From an uncultured Sutterella sp. (GTDB taxonomy: Bacteria > Pseudomonadota > Gammaproteobacteria > Burkholderiales > Burkholderiaceae_F), in contig CASEFX010000019.1 in NCBI GenBank assembly GCA_949287305.1, forward strand, positions 28,415-92,414: 64,000 nucleotides of DNA, in the 5' to 3' direction. Of the stretch, positions 1 through 8,067 are shown in pieces. The notes beneath the pieces are model-generated. The model was not told the DNA's origin, ran no database searches, and saw nothing but the letters and a program-made list of their open reading frames with translations. The position numbers and the translations under genes were made by a program. The first letter of the stretch is position 1. Each line of letters opens with the position of its first letter.

Positions 1-16
1 CCGACGAGATTTGACC

Positions 17-727
17 ATGTTCCGCGAACGCCCCCTCATCCTCATCGCCGACGACGAAAGCAAGATCCGCCGCGTCGTCGCCGCAAATCTCGAGCGAAGC
101 GGCTTTGACGTCTGCTCCGCCGACGACGGACAGCGGGCGCTCGAAATTTTCGAGCGTGCGGATCCGAAGCCCGACCTGCTCGTCCTTGACGTGATGATGC
201 CCGAAAAGGACGGTTTCGAAGTTCTCGAAGCCGTCCGGAAGGCAAGCGGCGTGCCGGTCATTCTCCTCACCGCCAAGGGCGAGGTCGTCGACAAGATGCG
301 CGGCTTCTCGCTCGGCGCCGACGACTATCTCACGAAGCCCTTTTCGCTTGAGGAACTGCAGGCCCGGATTCTTGCCGTGCTGCGCCGCACCGCGGGACGC
401 AGGGACGTCGAGTCCGTTCGGCTCACGAACGGCCCGCTCGTCATGGAGCCTGCCAAGAGGATTTGCCGCTTCGGCGAAGAGGACGTGAAGCTCACCGACA
501 CCGAATACCGTCTCCTGCAGCGGCTCATGGAAAAACCCGGACATCTCCGCACGCACGAGGAACTTCTTCGCGCCGTCTGGGGACCCGAAGCGCTCGACGA
601 CCTGCCGCTTTTGCGCGTGACCCTCACGCGCATCCGCAAGAAACTGCAGGCGGCCGGCGCCGTCGGCCCCGTCATCGCGAGCTATTCGGGCGTGGGATAC
701 CTGCTCGACGATTACAGCGACCTCTGA
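17..727 (+). CDS. OmpR-family two-component response regulator
   Basis: Cytoplasmic DNA-binding regulator of 236 aa. The receiver domain (about residues 6-120) has the acidic pair D12/D13, phosphoacceptor D58 in LVLDVMMPEKDG, T85 and K107 in YLTKPF. A winged-helix output domain follows (about 140-232, with TDTEYRLL, the recognition segment RVTLTRIRKKL and the closing wing GVGYLL). An in-frame TTG lies at 11, but ATG at 17 fits the domain start. A possible upstream gene could end at TGA 12-14, which would place a cognate kinase just outside the window; this is a guess. Downstream on the same strand are a secreted flavoprotein and a tetrahaem cytochrome c, so regulation of that pair is likely. 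The family call is secure; the signal sensed is unknown. Confidence 0.93.
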   Translation: MFRERPLILIADDESKIRRVVAANLERSGFDVCSADDGQRALEIFERADPKPDLLVLDVMMPEKDGFEVLEAVRKASGVPVILLTAKGEVVDKMRGFSLGADDYLTKPFSLEELQARILAVLRRTAGRRDVESVRLTNGPLVMEPAKRICRFGEEDVKLTDTEYRLLQRLMEKPGHLRTHEELLRAVWGPEALDDLPLLRVTLTRIRKKLQAAGAVGPVIASYSGVGYLLDDYSDL

Positions 728-729
728 TC

Positions 730-747
730 TGTAACGCTTTCGTAATC
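730..747 (+). promoter_or_regulatory. Possible regulator site: two GTAA half-sites 11 bp apart
   Basis: TGTAAC at 730 and CGTAAT at 741 form a direct repeat with an 11-bp period, the spacing OmpR-type regulators use. It lies between the regulator gene and the flavoprotein gene. Two short half-sites can occur by chance. Confidence 0.28.
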
Positions 748-850
748 TTTTGCTCTTTACCGAAACGGCCGCGCAATCTTTCTTCGTCAGAATGTCGTCA
801 TCGGATTTCCGTCCGCATGGACGACCCCTCATTGTGCAAGGAGACAAAAG

Positions 851-2347
851 ATGACGACCTCCCGACGCCGCTTCCTCGCGGCCGCGGCCGCGCTTCCCGC
901 CGCGCCCTCCGTTTTCGCCCGCACCGCGGCGACCGACTGGGACGAAACCTTCGACGTCGTGGTCGTGGGTTCCGGCGTTGCCGGAACCGTCGCGGCCATC
1001 GCCGCCGCCGAAAAGGGCGCCAAGGTGCTCATGATCGAAAAGCTCAATCGTACGGGCGGCACCTCGCGCTTTTCGGGCCTCAACTTCGCCTGCGTGGGCT
1101 CGCCCGAACAGAAAAAGCGCGGCGTCAAGGACAGCCCCGAAGCGCTCGCGCGCGACATGTTCCGCGTCTCGGGCGGCGTAGGTAATTATGAACTCGCCCT
1201 CGTCATGGCGAAGAACACCGCCCGCGTCGAAAAGTTCTTCACCGACCGCGGCGTCCGTTGGGACGGTCGTCTTCTGAAGCTCGGCGGCCACAGCGCCGAA
1301 CGCTGCCTCATCCCCGAAGGCGACGGCGCGGGCCTTCTCGCCGCCCTCACGAAGTACATGGCTGGCCTCAAGAACCTCACGGTTCGTACTTCCTGCAAGG
1401 CCGACGAAGTGCTCTTCGACAAGGACCGCGCTGCGGGCCTTCTCGTTCGCGAAAACTACGCCTTCAGCGAAGATCCCCGCGACGACGAAACGAACCGCAC
1501 GGGCACGCCCCGCCGCATCCGCGCTCTTCGCGCCGTCATTTTTGCGACGGGCGGCTATGCCCGCGACCGCGCCTTCCGCGCCGTGGAAGTGCCCTTCCTC
1601 GACGGCGTCTCCACGACGACGAGCCCGGGAGCGACGGCGGGTGCTCTGAAGACGCTCGTGCGCGCCGGCGCCCGCGCCATGCACCTCTCGCTCTACCGCT
1701 TCGCCTATCCCCTGCCGACCGAAGACATGGTCTGGGGCGTGCTCATTGATCCGGCTACCGGCACGCGCTTCATGAGCGAAGGGGCGAGCCGCAATGAACT
1801 CGCCGTCGGAACGCTGCAGCGCCGCCTCACGAACGGCGACAAGAAGCCCTTCATGATTTATGACGAAAAGGCGCTCGGCAAGTTCCACAATCTCAACCGC
1901 GTCGGTCGTTCTCTGAACGGCCTCAACGGTCTGGACGGCACGATGTTCCGCTTCGACACGATCGAAGCCCTCGCCGCTCACTACAGCGCTGATGCGGCCG
2001 CCGTCAAGAAGACGCTCGAATCCTACAACCGCGACATCGCCGCGGGCCGCGACGAAGCGTTCGGCAAGCCCTTGGAACGCACCGAACGCAAGGTCGAGCC
2101 GATCGACATGAAGGGGCCCTTCTACGGCATCGTCATCAGTCCTCGCCTCAACTACACTCCGGGCGGCATCCGTACGAACGAAAAGGCGCAGGCGCTCGAC
2201 TGGAACGGCAACCCCATCCCGGGTCTCTACGTAGCGGGCGAAGCCGCGGGCGGTCTGCACGGACAGGAACGCATGACGGCCTGCTCCATGCCCGACTGCT
2301 CGGTCTTCGGCCTCATCGCCGGGGAAAACGCCGCCGAACATGCCTGA
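851..2347 (+). CDS. Exported FAD-dependent reductase, fumarate-reductase-like
   Basis: A 498-aa soluble flavoprotein of the FAD_binding_2 family (fumarate, urocanate and cinnamate reductase type). The N-terminus TTSRRRFLAAAA followed by an Ala-rich stretch is a Tat signal, so it should fold with FAD and act in the periplasm. The dinucleotide motif VVVGSGVAGTVAA is near residue 38 and GEAAGGLHG is near the C-terminus. The segment that reads H-Y-T-M-G-G in fumarate reductases is N-Y-T-P-G-G here. The Arg of the N-R-L-G motif is kept (Q-E-R-M), so His is lost and Arg retained, which argues for a substrate other than fumarate. An AAGGAG ribosome site precedes the ATG. A secreted tetrahaem cytochrome gene follows after 28 bp and is the likely electron donor. 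Confidence 0.9.
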   Translation: MTTSRRRFLAAAAALPAAPSVFARTAATDWDETFDVVVVGSGVAGTVAAIAAAEKGAKVLMIEKLNRTGGTSRFSGLNFACVGSPEQKKRGVKDSPEALARDMFRVSGGVGNYELALVMAKNTARVEKFFTDRGVRWDGRLLKLGGHSAERCLIPEGDGAGLLAALTKYMAGLKNLTVRTSCKADEVLFDKDRAAGLLVRENYAFSEDPRDDETNRTGTPRRIRALRAVIFATGGYARDRAFRAVEVPFLDGVSTTTSPGATAGALKTLVRAGARAMHLSLYRFAYPLPTEDMVWGVLIDPATGTRFMSEGASRNELAVGTLQRRLTNGDKKPFMIYDEKALGKFHNLNRVGRSLNGLNGLDGTMFRFDTIEALAAHYSADAAAVKKTLESYNRDIAAGRDEAFGKPLERTERKVEPIDMKGPFYGIVISPRLNYTPGGIRTNEKAQALDWNGNPIPGLYVAGEAAGGLHGQERMTACSMPDCSVFGLIAGENAAEHA

Positions 2348-2375
2348 TCAACGACGAAACAGTAAGGAATACGCC

Positions 2376-2765
2376 ATGCGTACGCTCATTTGCACCGCGC
2401 TTCTCGCGCTCGCCTTCGGCTCCGCGCAAGCCGCCGACCAGATGTCCAAGCACGCCGAACGGGGCGTGGCCTGCACCACCTGCCACAAGGGCGACTTCAA
2501 GGCGCCTTCAGTCGACGTCTGCACGGGCTGCCACAGCCGCGACGCCCTCGCGAAGGCCACCGAATCGATGAACTTTGAAGCGGTTCTCAAGAACCCGAAG
2601 ACGGGCAAGGAAACGCGTCATACCGCGCTCATCAACGTTCACGACAGCTACCACTTCGGCCGCACGGAAAACTGCTTTGACTGCCACCGCGAGCACAAGC
2701 CGTCGACCAACCAGTGCGCCACCTGCCACGACATTGAAGCGTGGAAGATGCCGACTCCCAAGTGA
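2376..2765 (+). CDS. Periplasmic tetrahaem cytochrome c
   Basis: A small secreted electron carrier of 129 aa. The signal peptide RTLICTALLALAFGSAQA is followed by four CxxCH haem sites: CTTCH, CTGCH, CFDCH and CATCH. Extra His residues could be second axial ligands, as in tetrahaem cytochromes of the Shewanella STC/Fcc3-domain type. An in-frame ATG at 2340 exists, but ATG 2376 has AAGGAA six bases upstream and starts directly at the signal peptide. It follows the flavoprotein gene closely and ends at a strong terminator, so the two probably form one transcript. This is the arrangement expected when the haem domain of a flavocytochrome is a separate protein. Confidence 0.93.
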   Translation: MRTLICTALLALAFGSAQAADQMSKHAERGVACTTCHKGDFKAPSVDVCTGCHSRDALAKATESMNFEAVLKNPKTGKETRHTALINVHDSYHFGRTENCFDCHREHKPSTNQCATCHDIEAWKMPTPK

Positions 2766-2790
2766 GATCGACCCTAACGGTCTTTTCTCC

Positions 2791-2830
2791 ACGGGCGTGC
2801 CGCAATCCTTCGGGCGGCGCGCCCGTTTTT
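2791..2830 (+). terminator. Rho-independent terminator after the cytochrome gene
   Basis: A 13-bp stem (2791-2803 with 2814-2826, one G-T wobble) has a 10-nt loop and is followed by a T run. It ends the flavoprotein-cytochrome transcript. The palindrome array starts a few bases further on. Confidence 0.88.
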
Positions 2831-2837
2831 CATTTTT

Positions 2838-2886
2838 GTTCAGCACATTGAACGAAAACCCCTCGATTTTGTTCAGCGAACTGAAT
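2838..2886. repeat. Left palindrome pair flanking the ATPase gene
   Basis: Two 16-bp dyads of the form GTTCA-n6-TGAAC: GTTCAGCACATTGAAC at 2838-2853 and GTTCAGCGAACTGAAT at 2871-2886. Their starts are exactly 33 bp apart, with a 17-bp spacer. They lie just beyond the 3' end of the minus-strand ATPase gene. The same unit and spacing recur on the other side at 4314-4395. Confidence 0.85.
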
Positions 2887-2932
2887 AAAACACGCCTTTC
2901 GTATTTTTTTTGCAGTAGTTATCGGAAGGATC

Positions 2933-4213
2933 TCAGTTCTCTATCTGCAAAAGCCACTTCCAAGCAGGAACCACTTCTACCAGTCCCGACGGGGTTTCAA
3001 GAGTGGCTTCCTCTTCGAGCGTAATCACCAGTCTTTTTCTCACGGGCAGAACTTTCTCCAACTTTTCTAACGCGCCTACTTCTCGTCTCATCGTCTCCGG
3101 GGCCTTTAAGAGATCAACACAGACTTGGATCGCTGTTTCTTCTTCGGGAAGATAAAAATCCACCTCAATCTTGTCTTTGAAATAGAAGACAGTATCCTGC
3201 AATCCGTGTCGACGCAAAAGCTCCACACCAACCAAATTCTCGAGAAGATCAGCCTTGGCATCGTGCTGAAGAAGAGAAATCAAACCGTTGTCCACAAAGT
3301 AGTACTTCTTGTGACTTTCTCTTTCTTGGAGTTTTCCGTATATGTTCTCGATCGGGAGTAGCAGACATGCGTCACATGCATATGTCACGTAATTGATTAC
3401 CGTTGCTTTAGAAATACTCGTTCCTGCGGTGCCGACGATACTTGCGATACGTGAGAAAGAGAGCGGTTGTCCAACACTCTCAGCAATCTTCTTCAACATC
3501 ACTCTCAACGGAAAAATATTATTAATTCCGTTCCTAACCGCAATATCTCCCAAATAAATTTTTTGGAAAAGGTTGTTCAAGTACTCTCGCGTCTCCGCGA
3601 GATGTATGCACTCAGGGAAACCACCTTTTTCGAAAAAGCGATTAAAGACACGACGAATCTCCGCCTGTCCGGAAGTAGAGGAAAGTGCCGCCGAGTCGAA
3701 AACTACTCCCGATGAACTCAAAGCCTCACGAAAACTAAGCGGGAAAACGTTGACGGACATGAATCGTCCACCTAGCGCAGCGGCAACATCCACACTCAAC
3801 ATTTTGGCATTCGAGCCCGTGATGAAAACTTCGGCCTCTGCGTCGGCCATTCTGCGCGCAAATCTCTCCCAGTCTTTAATGATCTGAATTTCATCCAAAA
3901 AAAGAGTAGGAAGTGAGGAGCTACCACTCAACTCCGCGTGCGCCAACAAAATATTATTGAAATCTGAGGCCTCAAACCCCATAAGACGCTCATCCTCAAA
4001 GTTGAGGTAGAGCATATCGTTCCACGTTCTTCCTTCCTTCAACAGATGCTGAATTTGTGCATACAACAAATACGATTTACCTGAACGACGGACACCAACA
4101 AGCACGCACCGCGGGATAGCCGGGAGCGATATTTCCCGAGGAAAGATGCGTTTACCTTCCACAAGTTGGCGGTTGTCGGCAAGAACATTGCGAAGAGTTT
4201 CCATGCTGATCAT
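2933..4213 (-). CDS. AAA-type ATPase with DUF4143-like C-terminus
   Basis: A 426-aa soluble protein. The N-terminal ATPase domain has Walker A GVRRSGKSYL, Walker B TLFLDEIQ and a sensor-like FITGSNAK. The C-terminal half has the DUF4143 pattern (YYFVDNGLISLL, ENLVGVELLRR, and a nuclease-like FYFKDKIEVDFYL). GTG 4255 and ATG 4204 are alternative starts; ATG 4213 is chosen because GAGG lies five bases upstream. Proteins of this architecture are common, often horizontally acquired, and mostly of unknown function. The gene is visibly more AT-rich than its neighbours and uses rarer codons, and it sits alone between palindrome clusters, which suggests acquired DNA. The D-x-D region may be a PD-(D/E)xK-like fold, but this is only a pattern reading. 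Confidence 0.85.
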   Translation of the reverse strand: MISMETLRNVLADNRQLVEGKRIFPREISLPAIPRCVLVGVRRSGKSYLLYAQIQHLLKEGRTWNDMLYLNFEDERLMGFEASDFNNILLAHAELSGSSSLPTLFLDEIQIIKDWERFARRMADAEAEVFITGSNAKMLSVDVAAALGGRFMSVNVFPLSFREALSSSGVVFDSAALSSTSGQAEIRRVFNRFFEKGGFPECIHLAETREYLNNLFQKIYLGDIAVRNGINNIFPLRVMLKKIAESVGQPLSFSRIASIVGTAGTSISKATVINYVTYACDACLLLPIENIYGKLQERESHKKYYFVDNGLISLLQHDAKADLLENLVGVELLRRHGLQDTVFYFKDKIEVDFYLPEEETAIQVCVDLLKAPETMRREVGALEKLEKVLPVRKRLVITLEEEATLETPSGLVEVVPAWKWLLQIEN

Positions 4214-4313
4214 CTTGACCTCGACGCGTATGAAGGGAGACGTGTGTCGTCTCACAGTCTTTTATGAAATCAACTAGACAGTGACGACTGAAAAGGGCCA
4301 TCAAACCACTTTC

Positions 4314-4395
4314 GTTCAGTCGAATGAACAAAATTATAGTGAAATCGTTCAGTGCACTGAACAAAAATAAACATATTTTGTTCAGCGGACTGAAC
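4314..4395. repeat. Right palindrome triplet, 33-bp period
   Basis: Three 16-bp dyads: GTTCAGTCGAATGAAC at 4314, the perfect palindrome GTTCAGTGCACTGAAC at 4347, and GTTCAGCGGACTGAAC at 4380. The spacing is exactly 33 bp, with 17-bp AT-rich spacers that are not conserved. They lie upstream of the ATPase start and overlap its predicted promoter, so they look like operator sites. They could also mark an element end. Confidence 0.88.
4333..4361 (-). promoter_or_regulatory. Predicted promoter of the ATPase gene
   Basis: On the minus strand a perfect TATAAT lies at 4338-4333, with TTCAGT at 4361-4356 at a 17-bp spacing. The -35 falls inside the palindrome at 4347-4362. The expected start of transcription (about 4326) falls inside the palindrome at 4314-4329. 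A protein bound to the dyads would block or modulate this promoter. Confidence 0.55.
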
Positions 4396-4428
4396 GAAAT
4401 CGCTCTGCTTTCGGTCTCGAAGTCTTCC

Positions 4429-5658
4429 TCAGGCGCGTTTCTCGCGCGTGACTCGGCGAAGCACCACGCCGATCACGACGAGCACAACGGCCGAAACGAT
4501 GAAGAGCCAGGCCGTGGTGACGGTGGGCGCCCCGAGGGTCGTGAGCGGGGCCACCAGGCCGCCTCCGCCGAAGCCCACGGCACCGAGCACCGCGGCGGCG
4601 AGGCCCGAGCGGGCACGGTGACGCGAGAGAGCCGCCGTCATGGCCGCGGGCAAAGTGAGACCGAGCATGACGAGCAACACGAAGTAGACGGGCGTCACCC
4701 AGAGAAGCGACGCCCCGACGGCGTAGGCGAAAGCAAGAAGGACGGCCGCCCCGAGAAGACCGACGGCTCCCGCGAGCATGGCCGCTTCCGGAGAGGACAT
4801 GCGGCTCGAGAAGGCGGCGCCCACCGTGATGCCGAGCGCCATCGCGCCGAAGAAGAGCCCGTAGGCAAAGCTCGAGAGACCGAAGTGTTCCTGAAAGATG
4901 AAGGGAGACGACGCAATGTGCCCGAAGAGGACGGCCGACGCGAAGATCTGCTGCAAAACGATCGCGACGAAGGCGGAATCGCCGAAAAGCGCCCGCAGAC
5001 TTTCACGCAGGCTTTCGGGCTTCGTGGAGGTCGCACCCTCGGCAGATTTCTTTCGGACAACGCGACGCGTCTCGGCAAGACGCAAAGCCGTCGCGACGAG
5101 AAGCGCGACGCCCATTGCAAAGAGAAGCCAGAAAATCCCGCGCCAACCGACGAATTCCGCGACGAGCGATCCGAGAAGCGGCGCGGTGATGGGCGCGACG
5201 CCCTGAATGGCGCCCATCACGGCCATGAATTGGCCCAGGGCTCGCCCCGTGTAGCGGTCGGCCGCGACGGCGCGCGACATGACGATCGCACCCGAGGCGC
5301 CTAGTCCTTCGAGAAAGCGCCAGAGAAGGAAGAGCTCGACCGTAGGGGCAACCGCCGCGCCGAAGGTGGCGCCCGTAAAGACGAGAAGACTCGCCAAAAG
5401 CGGTCCGCGCCGTCCGCGCACGTCGGAGAGCGGCCCGACGAAAAGCTGCCCGATCGCGAGGCCCCACATGGTCATCGAAAGCCCCAACTGCACCGTGGCC
5501 GGGGCGGCCTCGTATTCGCGCGCCTGCTCGGGGAGCGTCGGCAGATAGAGGTCCGTCACGAAGGGCCCGAAGGCCGCGAGCACGGCGAGAAACAGAAGGA
5601 GAAAGAGGCGGCTGTTTTCTTCGGGCGGACGAAAAAGCGATGCGGTGCGGTTCGGCAA
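4429..5658 (-). CDS. Bcr/CflA-family MFS drug efflux transporter
   Basis: Inner-membrane antiporter of 409 aa with about 12 hydrophobic segments, the normal size for the family. Bcr/CflA hallmarks are the start of TM1 with FVTDLYLPTLP, the loop motif GPLSDVRGRRGPLLA between TM2 and TM3, and LWRFLEGLGASGAIVMSRAVAAD in TM4. The family exports drugs such as bicyclomycin or chloramphenicol by proton exchange; the substrate cannot be told here. The gene is transcribed alone on the minus strand. Its 3' end is 33 bp from the palindrome array, and its 5' end faces the rlhA promoter region. Confidence 0.9.
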   Translation of the reverse strand: MPNRTASLFRPPEENSRLFLLLFLAVLAAFGPFVTDLYLPTLPEQAREYEAAPATVQLGLSMTMWGLAIGQLFVGPLSDVRGRRGPLLASLLVFTGATFGAAVAPTVELFLLWRFLEGLGASGAIVMSRAVAADRYTGRALGQFMAVMGAIQGVAPITAPLLGSLVAEFVGWRGIFWLLFAMGVALLVATALRLAETRRVVRKKSAEGATSTKPESLRESLRALFGDSAFVAIVLQQIFASAVLFGHIASSPFIFQEHFGLSSFAYGLFFGAMALGITVGAAFSSRMSSPEAAMLAGAVGLLGAAVLLAFAYAVGASLLWVTPVYFVLLVMLGLTLPAAMTAALSRHRARSGLAAAVLGAVGFGGGGLVAPLTTLGAPTVTTAWLFIVSAVVLVVIGVVLRRVTREKRA

Positions 5659-5870
5659 TGCGGGCTCCTTGAGGATGCGGGACGGTCCGCGGTCGAAGAA
5701 GCCGCGGTGTCGGAAGTCTATAACGCGAAATCCGTGCGAATCTGAAGCGAAATCCTTCTTTTCGGATGCGAAGCCCGAAAAGGAACAAATTGCCCGACAT
5801 GTCTCGCGGAAGCCCCGCCGCCCTTACGATTCCTTGCTTCCTCGCCGCTCTGCGGCGCGACCCGCTTTGC

Positions 5871-5876
5871 TACACT
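5871..5876 (+). promoter_or_regulatory. Probable -10 box of rlhA (TACACT)
   Basis: TACACT lies 30 bp before the rlhA start in the context tttgcTACACT. Several genes in this window have the same kind of box (TACAAT) at a similar distance. No good -35 is visible. Confidence 0.45.
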
Positions 5877-5905
5877 TTCGGGACACACAAAGGATCCTTC
5901 TCAGC

Positions 5906-8050
5906 ATGCTTCCCCTTCACGCCCTGGAACTTCTCGCCCCGGCGCGCGACGCCGACACGGGCATCGCCGCGATCGAGCACGGCGCCGACGCCGTCTACAT
6001 CGGCGGCCCCTCCTTCGGCGCCCGTCAGGCGGCGGGCAATTCGTTCGACGACATCGCGCGGCTCTGCGACTACGCGCACCGTTGGAACGCCCGCGTCTTC
6101 ATGGCCCTCAACACCCTCTTTCGCGACGACGAAATCGAGGCGGCGAGGTCGCTCGCCTTCGACGCGAAGAAGGCGGGCGTCGACGTTCTGATCCTGCAGG
6201 ACATGGGCCTGCTCATGGGACCCTTGCCCGACATCGAAATCCACGCCTCCACCCAGTGTGACATCCGCACGCCCAAAAAGGCCGCGTTTCTGGAAAAGGT
6301 GGGCTTCTCGCAGCTCGTCCTCGCGCGCGAACTCGACCTCGACGCAATCCGCGCCGTGCGCGCGGCGCTCTCCAACGCCCGCATCGAATTCTTCGTGCAC
6401 GGCGCCTTGTGCGTAAGCTACTCGGGCCAGTGCTACATGTCGGAGGCGATGCTCGGGCGCAGCGCCAACCGCGGCGCCTGCGCGCAGCTCTGTCGCCTCC
6501 CCTACGACGTTTCGACCGAAGACGGTCAGGTGTTGGCGCAACGAAGCCACATTCTGAGCCTCAAGGACAACGATCAGCGCGCGAACCTCGAGGCGCTCAT
6601 CGACGCGGGCGTCTCCTCCTTCAAGATTGAGGGACGTCTCAAGGACGTGCAGTACGTGAAGAACATCACGGCGCTCTACCGCAAGGAAATCGACGCGATT
6701 CTCGCCCGCCGTCCGGAACTCCGCCGCTCGTCCGCGGGCGAAACGGTCTTCCACTTCACGCCCGACGCCGCCAAGACCTTCCGCCGAGGCGCCACCGACT
6801 ATTTCGTGCACGGGCGCGACTTCTCGAAGCCCTACGACCTCGCGCAAACGGAAAGTCCCAAGAATACGGGCGACCCCGTCGCGCGCGTGCTGCGCATCGA
6901 TCCGAAGCGTCTTTTGGTCGACGCGCTCCCTGGCGTGTCGCTTGCGAACGGCGACGGCCTCACCTACGAAGCGGCCGACGAAGAAATCCACGGTCTTTCC
7001 GTCAACCGCGCCGAGCGCGAAGGCAACCACTGGGCGCTCTATCCTCGCGAACGCACGTCGCAGTTGGACGGTCTTCGCACGGGAAGCATCCTCTCCCGCA
7101 ACCGCGATCAGGCGTTTGAAAAGATTCTCTCCGGGAAGACCGCCGAACGGCGCATTCCCGTCACCGCGACCTTCACGGTCGAAGAGGACGCGCTCACGCT
7201 CCTTTTGACGGACGGCACTTCGACGGGCTTCGCGGAAGTCGCCATGGACCTCGAAGCGCCTTCGGACGCCGAGGAAAACCGCGCCCGACTCGAGATGAAT
7301 CTGCGAAAGATGGGCGACACCGACTATCGGATCGCCGAAGTCTTCATCCCCGAAGACCTCGACGTCTTCGTGCCGGCAAGCATCGCGAATCAATTGCGCC
7401 GCCATGCGACGGCGGAACTCGACGCCGACCGCAAGGCGCACTGGGAGCCGACGCACCGCGCTGCCGGCGACGAGCACGTTCCCTACCCCGAGAAGTCCGT
7501 CGACTACCGCGCGAACGTCGCGAACCGTCTCGCCAAGGCCTTCTACGAACGGCACGGCGCGACCGTGACGGCGCCCGCCTTTGAGATTCTGCCCGTCCCC
7601 AAGGCAAACCTCATGACTTGCCGCCACTGCGTGCGCGCGCAGCTCGACCTTTGCCCGAAGACGCTCAAATTCTTCCCCGAGCGCCTCAAGACGACGGACC
7701 GAAAGCTCTTCCGCCCCGAACCGCTTCTTCTCAAGAATTCCGCGGGCGAAGTCTTCCGCGCGGAATTCCACTGCGAAGAGAAGCCCTGCTTCATGACGAT
7801 CACGTCGCCTTCGGGCCTGCCCGTTCGGCGTCCCGCCGAAAAGCCCGCTTCCCAGCCCGCCGAGACGGTGCGCTCGGAGCGTTCCGCGCGCGCGGAACGC
7901 CGAGGGGAAAAGAGTCCGTTCGAAAAACGGACGGGCGAGAAGCGCACGTTTGAAAAGCGCGGCGCCCCGCGCCGCGGCGAAAACGCCCGCGGACCCCGCC
8001 GGAATGCGGACGGGAAGTCCTTCGGAAACCCGAAGGGCCGCAAGCGCTGA
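5906..8050 (+). CDS. rlhA: RlhA-type 23S rRNA hydroxylase (peptidase U32 family)
   Basis: A 714-aa protein that matches E. coli RlhA (YdcP) closely along its length: LELLAPARDA at the start, GADAVYIGGPSFGAR, LHASTQCDIRT-type (here IHASTQCDIRT), EFFVHGALCVSYSGQC and SANRGACAQLCRLPY. RlhA hydroxylates C2501 of 23S rRNA with an iron-sulfur cluster and prephenate-linked chemistry. Cysteines in GACAQLCR and in HCVRAQLDLC fit the cluster-binding set. ATG 5906 is chosen although the frame is open from 5645, because homology starts there. The last 90 or so residues are an unusual Arg/Lys/Glu-rich tail with repeated FEKR-like units, not seen in E. coli RlhA. Confidence 0.92.
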   Translation: MLPLHALELLAPARDADTGIAAIEHGADAVYIGGPSFGARQAAGNSFDDIARLCDYAHRWNARVFMALNTLFRDDEIEAARSLAFDAKKAGVDVLILQDMGLLMGPLPDIEIHASTQCDIRTPKKAAFLEKVGFSQLVLARELDLDAIRAVRAALSNARIEFFVHGALCVSYSGQCYMSEAMLGRSANRGACAQLCRLPYDVSTEDGQVLAQRSHILSLKDNDQRANLEALIDAGVSSFKIEGRLKDVQYVKNITALYRKEIDAILARRPELRRSSAGETVFHFTPDAAKTFRRGATDYFVHGRDFSKPYDLAQTESPKNTGDPVARVLRIDPKRLLVDALPGVSLANGDGLTYEAADEEIHGLSVNRAEREGNHWALYPRERTSQLDGLRTGSILSRNRDQAFEKILSGKTAERRIPVTATFTVEEDALTLLLTDGTSTGFAEVAMDLEAPSDAEENRARLEMNLRKMGDTDYRIAEVFIPEDLDVFVPASIANQLRRHATAELDADRKAHWEPTHRAAGDEHVPYPEKSVDYRANVANRLAKAFYERHGATVTAPAFEILPVPKANLMTCRHCVRAQLDLCPKTLKFFPERLKTTDRKLFRPEPLLLKNSAGEVFRAEFHCEEKPCFMTITSPSGLPVRRPAEKPASQPAETVRSERSARAERRGEKSPFEKRTGEKRTFEKRGAPRRGENARGPRRNADGKSFGNPKGRKR

Positions 8051-8067
8051 CGATGGAGGCATTCAGC

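Noticed and set aside
2838..4395. CRISPR-like array reading of the 33-bp repeats
   Set aside because: The units are short palindromes in clusters of two and three on both sides of a gene, with AT-rich spacers. No Cas gene is near.
5870..8062. Long antisense open frame opposite rlhA (730 aa)
   Set aside because: It mirrors rlhA codon structure in GC-rich DNA and has no recognisable domain or ribosome site.
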